Shown here: piece after piece, positions 1-12,500 of the stretch | How positions within the stretch are numbered: the first letter of the stretch is position 1 | Layout of the letters: each line of letters begins with the position of its first letter | NCBI GenBank assembly: GCA_036172665.1 | Contig: CM069870.1 | Location: 66,402,212-66,466,211 of the forward strand | Source of the DNA: Prosopocoilus inquinatus | Taxonomy: Eukaryota > Arthropoda > Insecta > Coleoptera > Lucanidae | Reading direction: 5' to 3' | Length of the DNA: 64,000 nt | Position numbers and translations under genes: made by a program | Notes under the pieces: generated by a model | Seen by the model: the letters and a program-made list of their open reading frames with translations, nothing else | Told to the model about the DNA's origin: nothing | Databases searched by the model: none

Positions 1-132
1 CTTAAAGAAAGAATTCGACAGGAGTGTAGGTTAATAACACCTCAAACTATTCAAAATGTAATAAATGAATTTTATGACCGTCTTTGGTATTGTCAGTTGG
101 TGCTTGGTCGTCAGTTTGAACATTTATTGTGA
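1..132 (+). pseudogene. C-terminal end of a Tc1/mariner-like transposase
   Basis: The first 43 codons are open in frame 1 and end in a TGA at 130-132. The peptide ends in the pattern basic-Leu, Cys, then Gly-x-x-Phe-Glu-His-Leu-Leu, with an upstream Ile-Thr-Pro. A very similar end (His-Phe-Glu-His-Leu-Leu) closes the minus-strand fragment at 57477-57704, so both are taken as the tail of one transposase family widespread in insects. The rest lies outside the window. Bases 133-415 hold no recognisable gene. Family assignment rests on this tail alone. Confidence 0.6.
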
Positions 133-415
133 TTTCAATGACTGTCAAAATCAAATTTTGTTTATTTACACCTTAATTTTGTTTCGTTTTAAACCTAGCT
201 AACTAGATGTTCTGTTTATTTCTTCAACTTTACAATTAAACTTTTATGGCCGTTTTTCTGGAATTTTTTGTTATGTAATCGATCCAAAATTTTACACTGT
301 TGAAAGCAGGTTTAAGAATCCCACCGAAATAAAAAATAAAAAATATAGGTTGTCATTTAAAAAAAATCTTATACCCCTTTTAGATTTTTGCTTTATTACA
401 AATATTAACTGAGTT

Positions 416-2844
416 ATGGATTTTATTCGCTACTTAGTTTCCACGCTGTATAGACCGCCGGCCGGTGATTTTAACGTATTCATTGAGAGCATTGACAATA
501 TCTTATCCCGAATTAATACAAACAGTACCTTGATACTATGTGGTGATTTGAATGTTAAATTCAACCCAGCGGATAGACGAGCAGCAATGCTAATAGATCT
601 ACTCGGCTCCTATGGAATTCAACAATCAATATTTGAACCAACACGAAAATCAAATTGTTTGGATAATATATTCACAAATATAAATAACGAAAATTTTGAG
701 GCTTCAGTAGTGCATTTGGATCTATCCGATCACGATGGGCAGCAAATAGTGTTTTCGAATACCAAAACTAGATATGAGTGGGAGAATAAAATTCTACCGA
801 CGCATAACAATGAAGGGCGGGTTGTGTTTGCATAACATTCTCGAGGAACTTGATTGGAAATACATACTGAACGACAGTCTGTCTGTTGAAGTCAAATGTA
901 AATACTTTCTGGATAATTTCGTTGATGCGTTCAATATTGCTTTTCCTGAAATAAAAACTAATACATGTACATGCGACTCATACCTGAAATGGTTCACCAA
1001 TGATTTACAAATCATGAGGACTAACTTACAACTCCTCAACGAATTGTATAAAACGGTTAAAACTGAGGAAGTAAGGAAGAAGAGAAATGATTACCGAAAA
1101 TTATACAGAAATTCATTAAGAAGAGCTAAGATAAATGCAAACGACAAGATTATTCAAAAATCTAATAACCCTGTAAAAACAATGTGGAAAATAATCAATA
1201 CCAAACGTAAAAATATAATTAATAATAACCTAAATTTAAGTGTAGATGATTTCAGTAAACATTTCACTGAGATACCTGATATAGTTGCAAGTAAAATACC
1301 TACAACTAATCACAATCCTTTAAGTTATGTAGTAATAAAAACAACACCGAAAGAAAAATTTTACTTCACTGAAATAGGTTTCATCGAAACAAGAGAGATT
1401 GTGATGTCTCTAAAAAATTCAAAATCAAAGGATGTGTACGGGTTGACCGTTGACATCATAAAAAGCAATATTGATAACATCCTAATACCACTAACGAATG
1501 TTATAAATGGTATTATTAAAGAAGGTATTTTCCCAAGCTGTTTGAAGGTGGCCAAGGTTGTCCCTGTATATAAAAGTGGTGATAAAGAATGCCTGAACAA
1601 TTATCGACCTATATCGCTGTTACCCATATTTTCGAAAATTGTTGAAAAACCTTAAATAACAGGATCTCCAAGTATTTAGAAGATAATGTAATAATAAATG
1701 AAACTCAATTTGGGTTTAGAAAAGGACGAAGCACTACGGATGCCATATTACAGTTTGTAAAAAACACACTTCAATGCTTTGAAAGACGTGAACATTCGGT
1801 ATCAGTCTTCTGTGATTTAAGTAAAGCATTCGACTGCGTTCAACATACTATACTAATTGATAAGCTAAGATTATATAATTTTGGACACAACAGTATAAAA
1901 TTAATTAAATCATATTTATCCCATCGTGTGCAACAAGTTTTCTATAACGGGCAGCTTTCGGAGAAAAAAACCTTAAATGTTGAGGTACCGCAAGGATCGG
2001 TATTAGGCCCATTACTGTTTTTAATCTATTTTAATGATTTTAACTTGTGTGTTATGAACGCCGATCGCATATTCTTCGCTGATGATACAACTATAACTGT
2101 TCAAAATGCTAATGTTGCGGAGGCAAAACTGGAATCGGAAGTGGCTTTAAGAAAGGCGGCAGACTGGTTCGCATGTAATAAACTGAGCTTAAACATCGAC
2201 AAGACAATCAACATGGTGTTCTCGCTTAATCGCTTAGTGCATAACGAGAATAACAATGCAGTGAAATTTCTAGGAGTACACTTGGATCCTAAACTAAACT
2301 GGCAAATACAAACTGACACTTTAGCTAAGAAACTTAGTAGTTGTGTATTTTTGCTTCGTAATTTGTCAAACAACGTTTCCCAAGAAACTTTGGTACTGGC
2401 ATACCATTCTCTTTTTCATCCAGTCATGTCTTACGCAATCTTAACCTGGGGTCATTGTGCAGGGAGTAAGAGAATATTTGGATTTCAGAGGAGGGCTGTG
2501 AGAGTGATAGGGAATCTAAAATACACTGAAGATTGTAGAGAAACATTTAAAAAATACCATATACTACATTGCCCTGTGAATTCCTGTTACGTTGTTTGTT
2601 ATATGTACATAGTCATGCAAACACTCGTAAAAATAACAATATTCGTATGAATTTTTACCGTCTCACAGTTTCAAAAAACGGTCCCAATTATCTATGTATT
2701 GATTTATTTAATAAATTACCACAAACTATAAAAGATATGCCGTATAAGAACTTTAAATTAAAAGTAGCCACATTATTAAAAAATAAGGCATTTTACTCCA
2801 ATGATGAGTTTTTGCGCTACTTGGAAAATAATGTATTTGAATGA
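416..2844 (+). pseudogene. Decayed jockey/CR1-like non-LTR retrotransposon ORF2 (endonuclease-RT)
   Basis: Pieces in three frames make up one ORF2. Positions 416-835 match the C-terminal half of an apurinic-type endonuclease, with the Gly-Asp-Leu-Asn and Ser-Asp-His signatures. Positions about 774-1655 continue through the linker to the start of the reverse transcriptase (Asn-Tyr-Arg-Pro-Ile-Ser). Positions 1655-2650 are one open frame with the RT core: Phe-Gly-Phe-Arg-Lys-Gly, Asp-Leu-Ser-Lys-Ala-Phe-Asp, Pro-Gln-Gly-Ser and the catalytic Phe-Ala-Asp-Asp at 2074-2085. Positions 2569-2844 give the C-terminal tail in another frame. At least three frameshifts make it inactive. The 5' part (ORF1 and endonuclease start) is missing, as expected for incomplete reverse transcription. 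Confidence 0.88.
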
Positions 2845-2938
2845 CGTCATATACCGAAATATGTAATTCTGTGATATTGTAATGTGTTACTTTGTTTACA
2901 TCTCGTTTAGTAGTAGTTAATTTTTACATTTCTATTTG

Positions 2939-2981
<43 letters not shown>

Positions 2982-3071
2982 TTCTTGACAAGTCTTCTAA
3001 GAAGCTATTGCTATTTTTAATTTTAATTATGACTCTGGAGATACATATGTATGTATGTCAATTACCAATAA

Positions 3072-3104
<33 letters not shown>
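2845..3104 (+). repeat. 3' end of the non-LTR element with (TTA)n tails
   Basis: After the ORF2 remnant there is a short 3' UTR with pure (TTA)n runs at about 2942-2977 and 3072-3102, separated by about 95 bp containing GTATGTATGTCAATTACC. A reverse-complement match to this end (ATA run, then GTATGTACATAC) lies at 7865-7925. Short tandem-repeat tails are typical of CR1-group elements. Two tails suggest slippage or two overlapping ends. Confidence 0.6.
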
Positions 3105-3354
3105 TCGTATCCATAATCCCAGCAATGACTCCTTAATCCGAACGGCGAAATGATTCCCGCTGTGTAAATGGTGAAATGCCTTCGTATCATGTTTTCTGAG
3201 AAATGCTCTCTTTCCTTTTTGTCGTACATTACATTTGTTATTCACTTCAGCTTTAAATAAGTGAAAAATTAAGCTTACGAACTCTGAAAAATATTTAAAA
3301 AAAAGTCAAGCAAACAACAAAGTTAGTCACTTTATAAGCGAATTTGTACATAAA

Positions 3355-3905
3355 TTGATGAAACGATGAATCAATGGAATGACGAAGATATGGGTCGTTG
3401 GTACGATAAATCAATGATGCGACGAATCGATGAAACGATGAATCGATGAAACGATATATCGATGAATTGATAGATAATGGATTAATGAAACAATGAATCG
3501 ATGGATTCATGAAGCAACAGATCTATGAAGCGATGGATCAATGAAACGATGAATTGATAAATCAAACAATGGAGACATAAATCAATGGATAAATTAGGTG
3601 ATGGATCGATGAAGCGACGTAAAAATCCAGAAAACCAATGATAGAGCGATGGGTCAATGAGGCTACAGATGGATCAAGCGAATAATGGATGATGAGATGG
3701 ATATAGCGATGGATCGATGTTACTGTGGATTAAGCGACTGATGGATGATACCGTGGATAAGTAAAGCAATGGATCGATGATACAACAGATCGATGAGAGG
3801 ATGTATTGATTAAACGATGAATCTTTGATGCGATGGATCGATAGATTATTGATCCGACGATGCGGTGAATTAATAAAATAATGGATTGATGAAGCCATGG
3901 ATCCA
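3355..3905. repeat. Degenerate GATN-type minisatellite
   Basis: About 550 bp made almost wholly of variants of GATGAATCGATGAAACGATG and GATGGATCGATGAAGCGATG. The unit is about 12 bp and built from degenerate 4-mers starting with GAT. Open frames here on the minus strand are Ser/Ile/His-rich and reflect the repeat, not a gene. From 3906 to 4789 nothing is recognisable. Confidence 0.8.
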
Positions 3906-4789
3906 TAAATAATTATATCTTTTCAAGCTATGACGTTTTTGTAGATATAAAGAGGTTTTACAGGTTTTTACACGTTTCAGATACAAATCGCTTCAGTTAC
4001 AAAAGCATCCAAGCGAGATAAATTAAGTTACCCCGCCCCAATGATAAAATCTTCAATAACTTAAAATGTTAAAAATTAGATAATTTTATAGAAATTATAT
4101 TCATCAAAGTCTTTTAGAGGACTAGATGACAAACTATCATTTCCAATTCATAATTTTAAAAAATAGTTACAAATCCGTATATTTGGGGTATTTCAGTTAT
4201 CTCCCTAGGACACAAAACTGTTAAAAGTTTAGAGGCGGGTTAAGTTTTGATTTAAAAGTAAGGAATTTTTTAATTGGGAAAATGTTTAAATTCGTGGACA
4301 ATTAGGAAAACGGATGTTTTCAGTCTTTTGTTCAATAATTCCAACATTTCGAAAATCAGGTTTAACCAGTGCAATTACTAGTTCGGATTAAAGAGGTCCT
4401 ACTGTACAGATAAACCGCCATTCGAGCAACTGTGGAAGACAAATTGCAAAACCGATTTCTGGCTTTTCGGCTAAACCAGTTTACGCTACGAACAAAGAAA
4501 TTGAGATCCAAATTTGTAAGGTTTGTTTTAATGAATTGGCGACAAAAAGGGATGAACAGTGGTTTTCCAACTCCCGTCCGTACGGGCTTTACAATTATTT
4601 AAAGTTACAATTTTTAATTCTTTTTTAATTCTTGTTAATTTAAGCAACCAAGACCTCTTCTAGACTGTCACAACCCTAATAATTAAAAAGTTTTAAGTTT
4701 CTGTTAAGGTATCTATCTAAGCTTCTTGGATCGACTTCTAGTAAGAATCTTACTAGCATTCCCGTCCCCACGAGCCCCTGTCCTTAGTG

Positions 4790-4985
4790 CAAGCGTCTTG
4801 TATAATCCCGAGACAAGTGTCTTGTCTGCCCCGAGCAGTGTACTAGTGTCTTTCATAAACTCGAGACAATCGTCTTGTCTGCTCCCGACCAGTGTGTAAG
4901 TGTCTTGCATAATCCCAGAACAAGTGTCTTGCCTGCCCACGACCAGTGTGCAAGCGTCTTGTATGAGACAAGTGTCTTGCCTACT
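4790..4985. repeat. 54-bp tandem repeat, about 3.5 copies
   Basis: Units starting with the CAAGCGTCTTGTATAAT type begin at about 4790, 4843, 4897 and 4951, a period of 53-54 bp. Each contains two GTGTCTTG-like words and an AGACAAG word, so units also fold on themselves. The period is a multiple of three, hence open frames on both strands. It lies directly upstream of the transposase remnant at 5073. Confidence 0.75.
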
Positions 4986-5072
4986 CTCTCGAATCCAGAC
5001 AAAGTATCGTGCGAAACCGAACCCAGACTGTTACGCCATCGTACATTTACTAGTATATTCTTTCGAAAAACC

Positions 5073-5397
5073 ATGGCAACTATAGCTGACACAATTTTTA
5101 TAAACGCACACAACTTTTCTAATCAAGAATTAACAGACACTCTCATGGTGTATCGTAGAGCTTGTGTAAATGCTGAATGGAAGCACGAAGACTGCGATTC
5201 GTTTCCTAATTGTATTTTACCCAACAGACATCCTCGTACATTTCAATCAATTGTCCAAATTCTCCAGGATCATGGCTCATCTCAATTTCAAACATAAGAT
5301 CTTGGCTGTAACTGCTGCTGGTACAATTATCCGAAGACACGTACTTCAGCAAGGTGTATCGCATTTGACAATTTGGCAAATTTTAAAAGTGGAATAA
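5073..5397 (+). pseudogene. N-terminal (helix-turn-helix) remnant of an insect transposase
   Basis: An ATG at 5073 opens a frame to 5297 with the pattern of the HTH found at the start of Tc1/mariner-related insect transposases (Leu-Met-Val-Tyr, then Phe-Pro-Asn, Pro-x-x-Phe, Gly-Ser). A second HTH-like piece (Val-Ser-His-Leu-Thr-Ile-Trp-x-Ile-Leu) continues in another frame to about 5394. One frameshift and the loss of the whole catalytic part make it a fossil. Confidence 0.6.
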
Positions 5398-6289
5398 TTC
5401 TGTGCAATTACAGTTTTTCTTCGCTGTGTTTAAGGATTATGGAAACCTATAATAATAAACAATTATTTGTCTCCGACAACTTATAAACGCAATTTCTGTT
5501 CAAATTTAATAAATGTGACATACATTATAACAATTGACTTTTCTATGTGACTTTTTCGTTACTATCACAACAGAATTTCCCGTCTTAACCACAGGCGGGT
5601 ATAGATTTTAATATGTAACACGTTTCAAATTTTAAATCAGTTCAGAAAGATTTAAATAAAAAAAGTCAAACAGAAAAATATTTCATTTAGCTCTAACTGC
5701 ACTCCGTGTTAAAATTAACACACGTATTTCTGATACACCCAGTATATGTATATAAATAGTTAGTGTCGGAATACAGTTTCTTCACAACCACATATTCTCT
5801 ATTTTGAACCTGGACACCGGCGAGTTGACCCGCATCGAACCGAACCGGAACGTTACAACTTAAATAATTGACTGGTGACGGCGAATTGGACCGATGGCGA
5901 ATTAGGTTGACGGCGAACTGAGGATGGTAAACCATCTCATTCCCTTTCTCTCGGCTTTTAACCTACCGTTGTTGTCAAGTTTCAACTATTCCGAGCAAGA
6001 ACATGTTTTTCTGACGTTTTGTTTGTTGTCTTTAATTTTCTATTGACTTGCATTTCCAAATAAAATGAAATGAACTAACTAATCTGAGACTTTTTAAGTG
6101 CATAGGCAAGTGATAAAAATAAAAATGTTCCAAACTTGTTTTTTTAACGTAAAGTGTCCTTGGCATAAAACACTCGTAAAGAAGTTGAGCAACGTGGTTC
6201 ATCGAAGATAATTTTAGCGACTGATAAATTTAACATATAGTCACCGTCGTAAACTCCCATTTACATAGTGCTTTTGCCTTCCGATTTGT

Positions 6290-6370
6290 TACATCCGGAA
6301 ATGAAATCGATTAAACTGTGATACCTACTTTCGTCATCACTAAATAGTGGACCGAAAAAGAGCAAGTAAG
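6290..6370 (+). promoter_or_regulatory. Putative non-coding first exon and donor of gene A
   Basis: The stretch from GGAAATGAAATCGATTAAA to GAGCAA^GTAAGTCAAATGA (donor GT at 6366) has a clear counterpart upstream of gene C (about 26005-26070). Shorter counterparts lie upstream of B (donor at 19200) and D (donor at 50654). Conservation of a GTAAGTCA-type donor about 140-210 bp before the ATG suggests a 5' UTR exon plus intron. A further block at about 6178-6270 also matches upstream of C. The transcription start is not defined. From 5398 to 6177 I see nothing else. Confidence 0.45.
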
Positions 6371-6538
6371 TCAAATGATTGATTTTGTTTCCATTCTTCA
6401 ACACTTACAGAATATTTGTCGGTTTTCTTATAATAACAATTACACTAAAAAATAAATACATTTTGTTCTCATTCTTCATCTTCAATTCGTAATTGTAATG
6501 TTAGTTCAGTTTCAGATTGCAGTAGATTTATAAAAATA

Positions 6539-9500
6539 ATGAAATCAACATGGCTGAAGTTATTTTTCGCTTGCTATTTCGCTAAGATGTTCGCATCAGG
6601 AAATAAAGGTTCGTTCGTCATTACCAGAGAATCAAACAGAGACAAAGAAGACGGCCGGAAGGTTTGCGCAAATATTTCATTGATGTGCAACATCAAAATA
6701 TCAGTTATTTTTCTTAGGGGGCGGAGAATTTTGATGATGAAGTGATGCCCAAAACGCACGTGATGCAGATAGAAAGCAAAATTTACAATCGATTTGCCTC
6801 TACACTCATCACCAGCAAAGTACAAAACTTGAACAAAACGGCACGCGAAGTCACTTTTTCGGTCATCCTACCAGAGCAAGCATACATTTCAGAATTTGTC
6901 ATGGTGATTAGAGGGAAAAACTACAAGGCTTACGTAAAGGAAAAAGAGAAGGCCAACAAGATTTACAATCAGGTAATACGGCGAAACATCTTTCTTGAAG
7001 TGACTGTCGGATAAACTGCGTTTTCTCAAGGCTATTGCAAAAGGCTTAGGAGCGGCTCACATTGCTCGAACTTCCAGGAAATACGGTCTCTTTAACATTT
7101 CTGTGAATGTGGAGGCTCTAGGCCAAGCGACGTTCTTATTAAAATACGAAGAACTGTTGAGACTTAAAGACCACCAATACGAACTAGTCATCAACATTCA
7201 ACCCAACGTGCCAATTAAAGATTTCCAAGTGAATGTAAGTACATTATGTCTCAATTCTGTCATTGCTGGTATCATTGTCACACTCTCTGTGCGCTCTTAC
7301 TAAAGGTAGCCGTTGGAGTAACGTAGCTCTAACGTTAAACAAATGGGTTTCTTACCTCGTCCCGGTCTTGTCTCGAAACAGAAAGGTCCTCTTCAGACAA
7401 AAACTCCCCACAACACTTTTAGGCTTTATTGAGCACCGCTATAGAGCCACCTTGCCGAGCCCACCTTCCTTGGACGGTGCCACCTCGACTCTGTCCCCGC
7501 AATTTCCCAATTATCCGTAGCTCAGCAAAGTGACCCGTTAACAATTATATACAGCTGTCCCGAAAGAGTCTTCGTGACATTATTACCTATCTGATGGTCA
7601 ATGATGGTCAAAAAATAAAGCTATCTCTGGATCGACTGATGTCAGAGCCGCCGGCAACTACAATGGGACGGTTGTGGGAATCTCAAACTAACGCGAAATT
7701 TAGTAAAAAGCGCACCACTGATTTTTTTGGGAACGTACCAAACTGTTACACAGTTTTTATTAAATTCCAAACACCAGTATTACAAAATCAAGGAAACGTT
7801 TGACAACAAGTCGAGCAAACAATAGTTCATCTAAGGAAAACCACAGTATAAATCCTGGACAGGATATAATAATAATAATAATAATAATAGCATTTATTAG
7901 AACTCTCGTATGTACATACACATTAGTAAATAACAAAAATTATTTGTCGAATCGCAGGGTTGATTTCAGATTAACATAAAGTTATCTCTAATCGTAATTC
8001 GCCGAGAGGTGGGTTTTAGCCAAAAATTCAAATTAAAAAGGTCGGCAAAAGGTTTTAAAACAAGTGAAAATTAAGGTAAAATTTTAATCCGAAATTGTCA
8101 TTCAAAATACCGCAGCCTCTGGGTTTTATTATTCCGATCCGGATGTGTCTTAACCAAAAATTAGTCAAAATTAGTCCAGAGTCCTGAAGAGTCTCGTAAA
8201 ATTACCAACAAAACGGTTCTATTCAGTCAAGCAAGAACGCGCAAAGCCATCAAAAATCGCTGACACGAGCAGGCAGTTAAAAAAATTAAGCCCGACCTAT
8301 CCCTGATGTAGTGTCGAGTCGGTCTAAAACGAGTCACCGCTCCGGTAACCTAGCCCCTCCGATCCTCCACGCGTCCGGCAACGAACGGTGAAACGGAAAT
8401 AACAGATCTAGACACTACTACGAAGAGCTAGGAGTCCTTCCGGCAGATCACCTCCACGAAATACTTTGCAGCGGTAGGGCCAATGGCCAAAGGGGCAATC
8501 AGCATAGCTCACCGAAGACTAGAAGCCTAACAGAGGAACGAAAGAAGTCGCACGAATCGGATTAGCCCACGATGATTAACTCACCTGGTCACCGTTATCA
8601 ATTTTGTTAGGTTGAGAGAAGCGCGGGAATACGCAGCTTATATTTGGGATTAATCACGCAGGACCGACCAAGGCTGTGAGTTATATTTCTCCTTCTCAAG
8701 GAAAATATTTCAACAACACAACACAATTCAGGCAAAACACGAGTGGTTAACCTAAAATCTAACTCGGTCACCATTTTCAATTTTGCCAGGTTGAGATAAG
8801 CGCGGAAATACGCAGCTTATATTTGGGATTAACCAGATTAACCACGCAGGACCGGCCAAGGCCGTGAGTTATATTTCTCCTTCCCAAGGGAAATATTCCA
8901 AGAATACAACATAATTCAGGCAACACACACAAAACATGAGTGGTTAACCAAAAATCTAACCGGGGAATGAAGTGTCGCTAATTCGATTGGGGATAGCAGG
9001 GAGTAAAGAAACAAACATAAGGAAAGAGGGATCGAGAATAATTAGCCAATTCGACGAAATGTGACATAAGTAAAGACGAATCCCAATAAACGTCAAGGGT
9101 CATGAGAGCGTCCACAAAACGGACGGGGAATTATTACTGGTAAAATTTCTGTTCTTATTTTGAGACACCTTGTTTAACAAGAAAAGCAAGGCGTGCCGCC
9201 GTGGACGTGCGAGCAGGATGTGTCTTACGGCCGCTCGGGCCCGAGAATAAATTTAATTGAACGATAAATTCCCGGATCGCTTATTCACTTCGCTTTATTT
9301 TCAGTTGTTAGAGGAAAGCATTTTAAATTAGAAATGCGTTTCTAGATTTTTTTTTTAATCGCAGCAGGGAAGTTCATGGTTTACGAAATAATTCCAGGTG
9401 GCGCTAAGGCGGCGATTTCGTTTGCGACGAATTGTGAAATACCACGGCCGCTCTTTGGATGGGTTCGCGACCCTCGACATTCAAATCTGATGGAATAAGG

Positions 9501-12500
9501 TTGATGTCACGTTCTGCCAGATTGGTTTACTTTCTTCGGTCCTTTCCTTTTCTCCCTTTTGTCTTTTTTCAACCCATTACCCCGAATCGAGTCTACAACG
9601 AACTATTCTAGAAATAGTTACCGGGGTGACCACACGTGGTCCTAGTGACGTTTATTGGCCTTATTCCCCTTGGGAAAGTGGAATAGAGGCTACCGCCCGA
9701 GCCGATCTTACATGGTAATTCCCGATGATAAGCTGCAAATTAACGGTTAGGCTTTTGTTTTATCTACCGGCAACCCTGCATCATTGTAAAGAAAAACAAA
9801 AACTAAAGACCATTAATTAATAATCGATAAATAAAATCAAATCGCATAAAAGAGGAAACAAAAATGGCGATCAATCGAAGAGATTAAAATGTAAAATAAA
9901 TAAATAAAAAAAAAACAAAAAAAAGAAACGATCAACTGATATTCAATAAAATTAATTAAAACGAAATCAACTCAAATTGATAAAATTGGGTTGAATCTCC
10001 TAACTCAATTTTATTATACTGCAAACCACTATCTCCCATACATTTGAAAACTCAAATTAAGTAAATAAAAAAAAACAACAAAAGTCAATCAATTGATAAT
10101 TAAAAAATAAAAAGTCGTACCAAATAAAGTAAAACGAAAGAAAAAGAATAAAAATACACGAAAATAAAAATTATACAAAAAAAAACAATTGTTGAACGTT
10201 AAAAAATATAATTAAAGCAAATTAAATCTGATAAATCGAATAGTATCGTATGTCGAAGGGATGAAAATGTAAAATAAATTCAAATCGAGTAAATTAAAAG
10301 AAAAACAAAAGATGATCAATTAAAAATCGATAAATAGAATCAAATCGCATAAAATAGGAAACAAAAATGACGGTCGATCGAAGGGATTGGAATGTAAAAT
10401 AAGTTCAAATCGAGTAAATAAAAAAAAAACAAAAACAAGAAACGATCAACTCATATTCAATAAAATTAATTAAAACGAAATCAACTTAAATTGATAAAAT
10501 TGGGTTGAATCTCCTAACCAAAAAAAAAAAACAAAAGTCAATCAATTGATAATTAAAAAAAATCACATCAAATAAAGTGAAACGAAAGGAAAAACAAAAA
10601 ATAAAAATACACGAATATAAAAATTATACAAAAAAATCGTTGAACGTTAAAAAATATAATTACAGCAAATCAAATCTGATAAATCGAATAGTATCGTATA
10701 TCGAAGGGATGAAAATGTAAAATAAACTCAAATCGAGTAAATTAAATGAAAAACAAAAGACGATCAATTAATAATAAATAAATAAAATCGAATCGCATAA
10801 AAGAGAAAGCACAAATCGCGATCAACCGAAGGGATTAAAATGTAAAATAAATTCAAGTCTAGTAAATTAAATGAAATTGAATAGAAGAAAAATAAATCAA
10901 GTCAATTAAGGAATTAAAAAAGCGAAATAAAAGATCGGTGATAAAGATAAGACGAAAGTAAGCATACAATTGCACTTACTAGTCAAATCGAATCAAGTAA
11001 AGACAAAATACGATCGTTTATAACTAAAAAGAAAAAAGAAAAACTGTGAAATAGAATCCGTATATCTACAGACATGTTTTAGTAATAATAAAATAATGTA
11101 GCAGGGGATCCACTAATATTAACCAATCTATACGGTTATCGAATTCACGGGTAATCGGGGCACGTTAAGGCAGTCTAGGGATTGGTGGCGAAATTAATAA
11201 TAAATATGTACTTTAAAATTAAGAATTTTCACAATTTTGAAATCAGAAAGTTATTGAACATTTAAGTTATGCATGGAGGGGGGCATTAAACAATTTTTGT
11301 CTTTCAAAGTGGGCGGCGATCCCAAAAAGTTTGGGAACCTATTAGCCAGAATGCGATTATTTACAAGCAAACTTAAATTCTAAGGAGAGGCAAGAAATTA
11401 TTGAAGACCATAAAATCTAGTCCTCATACAACAGATGTTATTCTACATAGAAATAAGAGCTATTCGAAAATATTCTATCTCTAAAAGTACGATTGTTAGG
11501 GATGTATTAAGGACAAAAGACTTCTTTTACATACATATACGGATGAAAAGGTTCAAACCCGAACATAGCAAACTTGCATTGAAAACAACGTTTCTGTAGA
11601 TTACTGCTCGCCATTTAAAGGTACAAAAATGGTAATGGTATGAAGGGAAAGAGAAAAATAAGGCCAATATTATCGTGTTAAAATTATTCCTAATATTAAT
11701 ACATTCAGAAAAAAAATTTAATTTTTAAATTTTAAATGAAAAATTTAGTCGCCTATGTTAAATTTGAAACTGTCAGTTCTTTTCAGTTAACGGAAAATAA
11801 TTTATACATCAGTCAAAAAGTATTATGATTATGAATAATTATACGGGCTAAATAACAGGCACTCTTATCGTTTAAGTTACGATATTTTCTTTATTAGAAT
11901 AACTTTATTCTGCATCTTAGCATACAAAAATATTGTTGTTTCTGATTCTATCAATCATTCAATTTAAACTCGATACTAAATCAGTTTTAAATTTCTATTC
12001 CCTCGACATTCAAATCTGATGGAATAAGGTTGATGTCACGTTCTGCCAGATTGGTTTACTTTCTTCGGTCCTTTCCTTTTCTCCATTTTGTCTTTTTTCA
12101 ACCCATTACCCCGAATCGAGTCTACAACGAACTATCCTAGAATTAGTTACCGGGATGACCACACGTGGTTCTGGTGACGTTTATTGGCCTTAATCCCCTT
12201 GGGAAGGTGGAATAGAGGCTACCGCCCGAGCCGATCTTACATGGTAATTCCCGATGATAAGCTGCAAATTAACGGTTAGGCTTTTGTTTTATCTACCGGC
12301 AACCCTGCATCATTGTAAACCAGCCGTGACTCTCACCTCCGGCGAAGCGCTGTCCGTTTTTATGCCCTTTCTGGTCCTTCTGCCGCATATTGCCTCTGGG
12401 TTCCTGGCCCTCGAAGGAGTTGCAGACCTCCGTTGTAGTCTGATGAAACGGGATGGAACGGGACGCAGAAGACGAGGAGGTTGCTGAGTTTACGGAGCTT

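Noticed and set aside
3027..3898. Small minus-strand frames in repeats
   Set aside because: Asn runs and Ser/Ile/His-rich peptides are translations of (TTA)n and the GATN minisatellite.
4713..5113. Protein-coding gene with 18-residue repeats
   Set aside because: Open in several frames on both strands because the unit is 54 bp; no start context or domain.
9471..12319. LTR retrotransposon bounded by the 320-bp repeats
   Set aside because: Ends are not TG...CA, no target duplication, no primer site at the inner edge, no coding sequence between.
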